64,000 bases of DNA, taken from positions 56,760-120,759 of the forward strand of contig DEJS01000012.1 in assembly GCA_002353485.1 (NCBI GenBank), given 5' to 3'. This document shows positions 27,428 through 34,168 of the stretch, piece by piece. The DNA comes from Prevotella sp. UBA2742 (lineage in GTDB: Bacteria; Bacteroidota; Bacteroidia; Bacteroidales; Bacteroidaceae). A model generated the notes under the pieces. The model did no database searches, was not told where the DNA came from, and saw nothing but the letters and a program-made list of their open reading frames with translations. Made by a program: the position numbers and the translations under genes. Position 1 is the first letter of the stretch; each line of letters starts with the position of its first letter.

Positions 27428-29131
27428 ATGAGAAAAACATTATTGACCATCGCGCTGGCCTCCATAGCCCTTGGCATGGAGGCTGGCGACGGGGTACAGA
27501 TACGCCGCAACCAAGTCGGCATGTACCCCCAGCAGGAGAAAGTAGTAGTAGTAGAAGGTACCAACCCCAAGGGCAAGCTGCGTGTCACCACGCCCGACGG
27601 GCGCCAGCTGAAGCCCCGCCAGGTGCGCAAGGCCGTGTCGCCCATTTCCGGGAAGACCCGTTACGTCGTTACCCTTGGCGACCTGACAGCCCCTGGCAAG
27701 TATCAGCTTAGTATGGCCGGGCAGCAGTGCCAGCTGACCGTGGCCGAGCGTCCCTACCACGACATTGCCACCGGTGCTCTGCGCCTGTTCTACCTCATCC
27801 GTTCAGGCGTCGCCATCGACATGGGCGGAGCCTACAACCGTCCGGCGGCCCATCTGGACACCCGCGTGCTGGTACACCCCTCGGCAGCCTCGCCCCTGCG
27901 TCCGGCAGGCACCGTCATCAGCTCGCCCTTAGGATGGTACGACGCCGGCGACTACAACAAGTACGTGGTCAACTCGGCCTTCAGCATCGGCCTGATGTTT
28001 GCCGCCTACGACCAGCAGCAGGACTACTTCGCACGTCTCAACACCAACATTCCCGAAAGCCGCAACCTGACGCCCGACCTGCTTGACGAGATGATGTTCA
28101 ACCTGCAGTGGCTCCAGACCATGCAGGACCCCTACGACGGCGGTGTCTACCACAAGCTGACCACGCCCAACTTCGAGGGCTTCGTCATGCCCGTGGACTG
28201 CCACCAGCCCCGCTATGTGGTGGCCAAGAGTACTGCAGCCACCCTTGACTTTGCTGCCGTCATGGCCGACGCGGCCCGTCTCTTCGAGCCCTTCCAGCAG
28301 GACTACCCCGGCTTCTCGGCCCAGGCCGTGGCCCAGGCCGAACGGGCCTACCAGTGGGCCAAGGAGCACCCCGCCGTCTATTACCACCAGTCAGAGTTGA
28401 AAGACCCTGTCGTTACCACCGGTGCCTACGATGACGAGAACACCGGCGACGAGTTCTTCTGGGCTGCCTCGGCACTCTACCGCCTGACGGGTAGGCAGTG
28501 CTACCTTGACGACGCCCGGAAGCACCAGCCCGCGCAGTTCACCACGCCCTCATGGGGTGGCGTTGCCTCGCTTGGTGCCATGGAGTGGCTCACCGACAGC
28601 CAGTCAGCCCTTTATGCCCCCATGAAGCAACAGCTGCTGGCCTACTGCGAGGCCGCAGTAAAGGGCGTCGACACCTCGTCCTTCCAGTCGCCCTTCGGCA
28701 ACAAGGCTACCGACTTCGGCTGGGGCTGTCTGTCCGAGAAGCTCTGCTGCCAGGCCATGCTGCTGCTCTATGCCGACCGGCTGACGGGCACCCGCCAGTA
28801 CCGCCGCTATGCGCTCCAGAACGCCGACTACCTGCTGGGCCGCAACGCCACGGGCTACTGCTACGTGACGGGCTTTGGCGACAAGAGCCCCATGCACCCG
28901 CACCACCGTCCGTCTGAGGCCGACGCCGTCGAGGCACCCTTCCCCGGCATGCTGGTGGGCGGTCCCAACCCCGGACAGCAGGACAAGGCCACCATCAACC
29001 AGCCCTATCCCTCCGACTATGCGGACGAGTCGTACCTGGACGACATGTCGTCGTACGCCTCCAACGAGATAGCCATCAACTGGAACGCCTCGCTCGTGGC
29101 CTACCTTTGCTGGCTCGACGCGCTGCAGTAA
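27428..29131 (+). CDS. Glycoside hydrolase family 9 (endoglucanase-like), secreted
   Basis: 567 aa with a probable N-terminal signal (TLLTIALASIALGMEAG). An Ig-like cellulase N-terminal domain (about 25-110: IRRNQVGMYPQQEKVVVV) precedes the (alpha/alpha)6 GH9 domain. Catalytic features: GWYDAGDYNKYVVN (nucleophile/base Asp pair) and the terminal acid region SYASNEIAINWNASLVAYL. GFGDKSPMHPHHRPS carries the conserved His-Arg pair. GH9 enzymes cleave beta-1,4-glucans; some act on glucosamine or mixed-linkage glucan. The GC content of this gene is clearly higher than that of its neighbours. Confidence 0.92.
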   Translation: MRKTLLTIALASIALGMEAGDGVQIRRNQVGMYPQQEKVVVVEGTNPKGKLRVTTPDGRQLKPRQVRKAVSPISGKTRYVVTLGDLTAPGKYQLSMAGQQCQLTVAERPYHDIATGALRLFYLIRSGVAIDMGGAYNRPAAHLDTRVLVHPSAASPLRPAGTVISSPLGWYDAGDYNKYVVNSAFSIGLMFAAYDQQQDYFARLNTNIPESRNLTPDLLDEMMFNLQWLQTMQDPYDGGVYHKLTTPNFEGFVMPVDCHQPRYVVAKSTAATLDFAAVMADAARLFEPFQQDYPGFSAQAVAQAERAYQWAKEHPAVYYHQSELKDPVVTTGAYDDENTGDEFFWAASALYRLTGRQCYLDDARKHQPAQFTTPSWGGVASLGAMEWLTDSQSALYAPMKQQLLAYCEAAVKGVDTSSFQSPFGNKATDFGWGCLSEKLCCQAMLLLYADRLTGTRQYRRYALQNADYLLGRNATGYCYVTGFGDKSPMHPHHRPSEADAVEAPFPGMLVGGPNPGQQDKATINQPYPSDYADESYLDDMSSYASNEIAINWNASLVAYLCWLDALQ

Positions 29132-29176
29132 ACCACCAGCAGCCGTCAGAAGAACTTATACTAAATACAGCAGCAC

Positions 29177-30163
29177 ATGACACAAGAAAGCACCCTGCGC
29201 GTCGGCATCGTCGGCGCCGGATGGATAGCCGAGAAGGCTGCCGTCACCCTGAGCGGCATGGACCGCTGCGAGGCCTACGCCATAGCCTCGCGAACCGAGG
29301 ATAAGGCCCAGGCCTTCGCCCGCAAGTGGAATATGCCCAAGGCCTACGGCTCGTACGACGCCCTGCTGGCAGACCCACAGGTAGACCTGGTCTACGTCGC
29401 CACGCCACATTCGCACCACTACGACGTGACACGCCGCGCCCTGCTGGCCGGAAAGCCCTGTCTGGTGGAAAAAGCCTTCATGGCCAACCACCGCGAGGCC
29501 AAGGAGATTCTGGACCTGGCCCGCCAGCGCCGCGTCTTCGTGGCCGAAGCCATCTGGACGCGCTATCAGCCCGCCGTAGGCATGGTGCGGCAGCTGATAG
29601 CCGAAGGACACATCGGGCAGCCCACGCTCATCACCGCCACACTGGGCTACTCTATGGGTCGTAAGGAACGCATCTTCCGTCCCGACCTCTGCGGCGGCGC
29701 ACTGCTCGACCTCGGTGTCTACGCCCTCAACTTTGTACGTATGTTCACCGATGCCGACATTGTGACCTGCGACGGCCACTGCGTCAAGACCGATACAGGC
29801 ATGGACCTCACCAACGCCATCACCATCGTGCTCAGCGACGGCCTGCTGGCCAGCGTGCAGTCGTCGGCGGCCTGCGTGGGCGACAACACTGGTGTCATTG
29901 CAGGTCCCGGGGGAAACATCATCATCGACAACATCAACAACCCCCAGACCATCACCCTGAACGGTCCCGACCGCCAGTACGTCAGGACCCTTCGCGTGCC
30001 GCAGCAGATTACGGGCTACGAATACCAGTTCGAGGCCTGCCGCCAGGCCCTCGCCGACGGTCTGCTGGAGCCGCGCGAGATGCCCCACCGCGAGACGCTC
30101 TACATCATGCAGCTCATGGACCAGCTGCGCCAGCAATGGGACGTGCGCTACCCCATGGACTGA
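29177..30163 (+). CDS. Gfo/Idh/MocA-family oxidoreductase
   Basis: NAD(P)-dependent oxidoreductase, 328 aa, cytosolic. N-terminal Rossmann loop VGIVGAGWIAEKAA (GxGxxA-like), family motif LVEKAFMANHREA with the catalytic Lys (EKA instead of the common EKP), and C-terminal alpha/beta domain GGALLDLGVYALNFVRMF. Members oxidise or reduce sugars, inositols or dihydrodiols. It ends the adh-GH9 group; two GC-rich hairpins and an 11-bp minisatellite follow. Confidence 0.9.
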   Translation: MTQESTLRVGIVGAGWIAEKAAVTLSGMDRCEAYAIASRTEDKAQAFARKWNMPKAYGSYDALLADPQVDLVYVATPHSHHYDVTRRALLAGKPCLVEKAFMANHREAKEILDLARQRRVFVAEAIWTRYQPAVGMVRQLIAEGHIGQPTLITATLGYSMGRKERIFRPDLCGGALLDLGVYALNFVRMFTDADIVTCDGHCVKTDTGMDLTNAITIVLSDGLLASVQSSAACVGDNTGVIAGPGGNIIIDNINNPQTITLNGPDRQYVRTLRVPQQITGYEYQFEACRQALADGLLEPREMPHRETLYIMQLMDQLRQQWDVRYPMD

Positions 30164-30174
30164 CCCACGACCCC

Positions 30175-30256
30175 CCACGGCCCGACCCATGGAACCCCGT
30201 GGTCCGACCACTAAAAACCCTTCGACAGACATCCACCGGACAGTTCCGTCGAAGGG
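30175..30256 (+). terminator. Hairpins after the oxidoreductase gene
   Basis: A 6-bp hairpin (CCACGG 30175-30180 / CCGTGG 30197-30202) is followed by a perfect 9-bp hairpin (CCCTTCGAC 30218-30226 / GTCGAAGGG 30248-30256). There is no clean T-run directly after, so termination is a guess from position. Confidence 0.5.
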
Positions 30257-30257
30257 T

Positions 30258-30312
30258 TATCTCCACTCTATCTCCACTCTATCTCCATTCTATCTCCATT
30301 CTATCTCCATTC
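30258..30312 (+). repeat. Five tandem copies of an 11-bp unit
   Basis: TATCTCCACTC twice, then TATCTCCATTC three times, directly followed by TTTTTT. It lies between two convergent genes. The pyrimidine-rich TCTCCA units have no known role. Confidence 0.9.
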
Positions 30313-30373
30313 TTTTTTATGGAACCAGAGTGGAATTTAAGTTTTCGTAAAAACAGTTCTGACGCGTCTTGGC

Positions 30374-32572
30374 TCAGCGCGCCAGGGGTAGCCAGAGCGA
30401 CATGTCCTGTATGCCGCGGTTGTCCCAGGCGTAGTAGGGGATGAGGCGGATGTGGGCCGTGCGGCCGCGGGTGGGGCGCAGCTCGCGGTACAGCTCGTCG
30501 CTGCGCCAGAAGTCCTGTGTCACCACGGGCACGTCGGCCTCGAGGGCGACCATCTCGTGACCCTCGATGGTCATCTTCACCTCTTTGAACTTGACGTTGG
30601 TGGGTATGGCAATGTCGTTGATGCGGGGCTGGTCGGTGGCTGCAGCGCCGGGGGCGGTGACGTCCTGACCCTCCAGGCAGTAGACGATGGGTCCGCGCAT
30701 GACGGCAATCTGGTTCTTGGCCTCCTCGACCAGCGGGTTAGCCTCTATCAGCCTGGCCTTCATGGGCAGTATGAGCTCGACGCGGTCGCCCTTCTTCCAC
30801 TTGCGGGGCTCGCGCAGGGCCTCGGCCACGATGTCCTTGCCGTTCAGGCGGAGTGTCATGCCGTCGGCCCAGCCGGGGATGTGCATGCGGATGGAGCTGA
30901 GGTGGCGTGCCTTCTTGACGGTCAGTGTGATGTGGCCGTCCCAGGGGTAGTCGGTCTGCTGTTCCACCTCCAGGTCGGGGGTCTTCAGCTCGTTCTGTCC
31001 GTAGAGGTTGACCCACAGTGTGTCGCCCTTGACGGTGTAGGCGTACTCTTGTGCCTGGCAGAGGGTGCGCAGCGTGTTGGGCGGACAGCAGAAGCAGGTG
31101 ATGTAGCGCTGGCGGTGCTTGGGCCACCGCATGGTGTAGGGGAACTCCTTGGTGCGCCGCAGGGCCTCGGTGTAGAAGAAGTCGCGACCGTCCAGGGATA
31201 CGCCCGAGAGGATGCCGTTGTAGAGTTCGTTCTCGATGATGTCCACGTACTTGGGGTGCATGTCGGTCTGATACATGCGCCAGGAGAAGAGCAGCATGCC
31301 TATCTGGGCGCATATCTCGTTGTGGGCGGCTTCCTGCGGCAGCTGGAACTGGCGGCCGTAGGCCTGGTGAATCTGCTGGATGTAGGGCTGGTTGTAGGTG
31401 GTGCCGTCGGGCGACACACCGTCGTAGAGTGCGCCGCAGCCGCCCATGAGGTATATCTTGTGGTTGACGATGTCGTCCCAGATGGCCTCGAGGTTCTTCT
31501 TCAGCTGTGTCTCGCCCGTCTCGGCATACAGGTCGGCCACGCCGGCGTACAGGTAGTTGGCGCGTACGGCATGTCCCATGGCTTCGTACTGGTCGCGGAA
31601 CTTCAGACGGTCCTGATTGTGGTCTTCGCCGTTCTGCACCGAGTCGCGGATGGCAATGAGCCCTTTGGCCAGCTCGAGGTAGCGGGCATCGCCCGTCTCA
31701 CGGTATATTTCGGCCGCTCCCATGTAGTGGGAGGGGCAGATGGCGTTGCGCGACAGCTCGGCAGCGTCGTTCTTCAGGAAGTTGTACAGGAAGTCGGCGG
31801 CCTTGCGTCCGCAGTCGAACAGCGTTGTCTTGCCGGTGGCGCGCTTGTGGATGATGCCCGCGGTGATGAGGTGGCCCAGGTTGTAGGTCTCGAAGTTCAG
31901 GCGCGAGGCGAATGCGTGCTTCTGGTCCTTGCCTATCTCGATGCCGGCGGCATTATCCGAAGCTCCAGCCCCCTCCAAAGCTCCAGCCCCCTCCAAACCT
32001 CCCCCTGTAGGGGAGGCTTTTTGCGCGGTCGATTCTCCCCCTCTACAGGAGGGGGTCGGGGGGAGGCTGGTTGGGGGGAGGCTGTTTCGCTCTTCAATAT
32101 TCACCGGGGTGTGAATGTATCCGTCAGCGCGCTGGGCCAGGGCTATCTGCTCGATGACCTTGTCCATCAGGGCGTCCACCTTAGGGTCTTTCGTGACGGC
32201 ATAGACCGAGGCACAGGCTTCGAGCCACTTGTACAGGTCGCCGTCGTGGAACGGCGGTCCGTGGTGCTTGCCCTTGACGGTGCCGGCAGCCACCTGGAAG
32301 TTGGCAAAGCCGTGCGAGCCGTGCTGGCCCAGTGCGTCCATCACTTCGTAGGGTGTGTTCCAGGTGTCCCACATCGACCACAGGCCGGTGGTGGACAGTA
32401 CTTTGAAACGGTCGGCCCAGAAGCCGCCCGTCCAGTGGGTGGCACCGAGGGGCACGTTCTGCATCACGGCCTCGCGGCTGTGGCTCATGTCGGTCAGGCC
32501 CTGAGCCGAGGCCGTGGGGAGGGCTGTTGCGGCCATGCAGCAACATACCATTGGAATGAGGAGTCTTTTCAT
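30374..32572 (-). CDS. Beta-L-arabinofuranosidase (GH127), exported
   Basis: 732 aa with signal peptide MKRLLIPMVCCCMAATALPTASAQG. GH127 enzymes use a Cys nucleophile: CFCCPPNTLRTL fits the Cys-Cys-Pro motif and NELYNGILSGVS holds the acid/base-region Glu. The (alpha/alpha)6 barrel is followed by beta-sandwich domains. Residues about 163-206 (NSLPPTSLPPTPSCRGG, then ASPTGGGLEGAGALEGAG) are an in-frame palindromic X-Y insertion at 31961-32086, between GYIHTPVNIEER and IEIGKDQKHAFASR. It is the last gene of the four-gene glycan operon, 11 bp after the symporter gene. Confidence 0.9.
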   Translation of the reverse strand: MKRLLIPMVCCCMAATALPTASAQGLTDMSHSREAVMQNVPLGATHWTGGFWADRFKVLSTTGLWSMWDTWNTPYEVMDALGQHGSHGFANFQVAAGTVKGKHHGPPFHDGDLYKWLEACASVYAVTKDPKVDALMDKVIEQIALAQRADGYIHTPVNIEERNSLPPTSLPPTPSCRGGESTAQKASPTGGGLEGAGALEGAGASDNAAGIEIGKDQKHAFASRLNFETYNLGHLITAGIIHKRATGKTTLFDCGRKAADFLYNFLKNDAAELSRNAICPSHYMGAAEIYRETGDARYLELAKGLIAIRDSVQNGEDHNQDRLKFRDQYEAMGHAVRANYLYAGVADLYAETGETQLKKNLEAIWDDIVNHKIYLMGGCGALYDGVSPDGTTYNQPYIQQIHQAYGRQFQLPQEAAHNEICAQIGMLLFSWRMYQTDMHPKYVDIIENELYNGILSGVSLDGRDFFYTEALRRTKEFPYTMRWPKHRQRYITCFCCPPNTLRTLCQAQEYAYTVKGDTLWVNLYGQNELKTPDLEVEQQTDYPWDGHITLTVKKARHLSSIRMHIPGWADGMTLRLNGKDIVAEALREPRKWKKGDRVELILPMKARLIEANPLVEEAKNQIAVMRGPIVYCLEGQDVTAPGAAATDQPRINDIAIPTNVKFKEVKMTIEGHEMVALEADVPVVTQDFWRSDELYRELRPTRGRTAHIRLIPYYAWDNRGIQDMSLWLPLAR
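31961..32086 (+). repeat. X-Y palindromic element inserted in GH127
   Basis: X arm 31983-32019 (37 of 37 bases equal to the arm at 34398-34434 and to the arm flanking the DUF559 unit), spacer of 16 nt, Y arm 32036-32068. Outer ends carry partial tandem copies (CCCCCTCCAAAGCTCC; GGTTGGGGGGAGGCTG). It is oriented opposite to the host gene and read through as about 44 residues. Confidence 0.9.
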
Positions 32573-32583
32573 ATCAATGTAGC

Positions 32584-34146
32584 TTAGTTAAAGTAGACGT
32601 AGAGTGCCACCATCACTACGGCGAGTGTCACCCAGAGGGCGACGGCCAGGCGAGAGAATCCTTCGTGGATGGGCTCGGGGATGGTATATACGGAAGTGTC
32701 CTTGTCGGTGAGCGATATGGCCACCATTGACACGACCAGGATGACAAAGAGGTAGAAGGACAGCAGCATGAAGTGTGGCCAGCGGACGGTGAGCCATTCG
32801 GGCGGCCAGAGGTAGAGCACGCCGATGGTCAGACAGAACAGCGTGCCCACGGTCAGTGCAAAGTTGGCCGCGCGCGTCGTGCAGCGCTTCCAGAAGATGC
32901 CCATCAGGAAGACGGCCGCCATGGGCGGTGCTATGAAGCCCAGGACGGACTGGAAGACGTTGAAGAGGTTGAGCCCCTTGATGGCGTCGATGGCCACGGT
33001 AAGCACGATGGCCAGCGAGGCCCCGATGACGGTGACGATGCGCCCCACGTAGTTGATGTGGCGCTGCGAGGCGTCGGGCTTGAAGCGCTTGACGTAGATG
33101 TCCATGGTGAAGACGGTAGAGAGGGCGTTGAGCGCCGAGCCTATGGTAGAGACGAGACAAGCGGTGAGCACTGCGAACACCAGGCCTACCATGCCTACGG
33201 GGAACAGGTTCTCGACCATGGTCAGATAGGCTTCGTCGGGGTTTTTCAGCGTGTCGCCGAAGAGTGCGAAGCAGATGATGCCGGGAAGAATGTAGAGCGC
33301 GACGTCGAGTATCTTCAGCCAGCCAGTGAAGTTAGTACCCAGCTGGCCTTCGCGCAGGTCCTTGGCGGCCAGCACGGGCTGTACCATCGACTGGTCGGTA
33401 CACCAGAACCACACACCCATCACCGGATAGCCCAGCAGGATGGGCAGCCACGGGAAAGCCTCGTCAGTGTTGGGCTTGAACATCACCCAATAGTCGGCGG
33501 GCACCTTGGCCACCAGGGCCGAGACGCCGCCCACGCGGTCCAGCCCTACGATGACGAGCACGAGGGACACGACGATGAGCAGTATCATCTGGTAGACGTT
33601 GGTGTAGGCCACCGCCTTCAAACCGCCCAGCATGGTGAAGAAGGCCGATATGACAAGCAGCACAAGTGCCGACATCCACATCGGAATGTCGAACACCTGC
33701 CGAATCAGGATGCCGCCGGCAAAGAGCGTGAGCGCCAGCCAGGAGATAATGATGGTGACGATGGTGTACCACGCCAGGATATTGCGGGTGGACTGGCCGA
33801 AGCGCAGCCCCATGAACTCAGGCAGGGTGTGCACCTTGGCCCCCAGGTAGCGGGGCGCGAAGACAAAGGCCAGCAGGGCAATGAACACGAAGGCATACCA
33901 GGCGTAGTTGCCCGACACGATGCCGGTGGTGAAGCCCGCCGACGCCGATGCTATGAGCATGGAGGGTCCCACGTTGGTACCCCACATGGAGAACCCTATG
34001 TGGTGCCAGCGAAGCGAGCGCTCGGCAAGAAACAGCGCCCCCCCCTTCTTGCGTTTGGTACTGGCCCAGATGCCTATGGCGAGGAGCACGGCGAAATAGA
34101 TTCCAAGGATGCCCCAGTCGAGGGGCTGCATGTAGTGACTTTCCAT
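32584..34146 (-). CDS. Sodium/solute symporter (SSS family)
   Basis: Inner-membrane Na+-coupled transporter of the SglT/PutP type. ATG 34146 (MESHYMQPLDWGILGIYF) gives about 520 aa; the frame is open further upstream inside the GH31 gene, but those residues are hydrophilic. About 13-14 membrane helices are visible (LGIYFAVLLAIGIWAST; WYTIVTIIISWLALTLFAGG; MILLIVVSLVLVIVGL). SMWGTNVGPSMLIASASAGF matches the first Na-binding region. It probably imports the mono- or disaccharide released by the exported beta-helix and GH127 enzymes for the cytosolic GH31, standing in for a SusCD route. Confidence 0.93.
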   Translation of the reverse strand: MESHYMQPLDWGILGIYFAVLLAIGIWASTKRKKGGALFLAERSLRWHHIGFSMWGTNVGPSMLIASASAGFTTGIVSGNYAWYAFVFIALLAFVFAPRYLGAKVHTLPEFMGLRFGQSTRNILAWYTIVTIIISWLALTLFAGGILIRQVFDIPMWMSALVLLVISAFFTMLGGLKAVAYTNVYQMILLIVVSLVLVIVGLDRVGGVSALVAKVPADYWVMFKPNTDEAFPWLPILLGYPVMGVWFWCTDQSMVQPVLAAKDLREGQLGTNFTGWLKILDVALYILPGIICFALFGDTLKNPDEAYLTMVENLFPVGMVGLVFAVLTACLVSTIGSALNALSTVFTMDIYVKRFKPDASQRHINYVGRIVTVIGASLAIVLTVAIDAIKGLNLFNVFQSVLGFIAPPMAAVFLMGIFWKRCTTRAANFALTVGTLFCLTIGVLYLWPPEWLTVRWPHFMLLSFYLFVILVVSMVAISLTDKDTSVYTIPEPIHEGFSRLAVALWVTLAVVMVALYVYFN

Positions 34147-34168
34147 AGTTTTATTCGATGTTTCGATG

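Noticed and set aside
30258..30312. CRISPR array
   Set aside because: The units are 11 bp, directly adjacent and without spacers.
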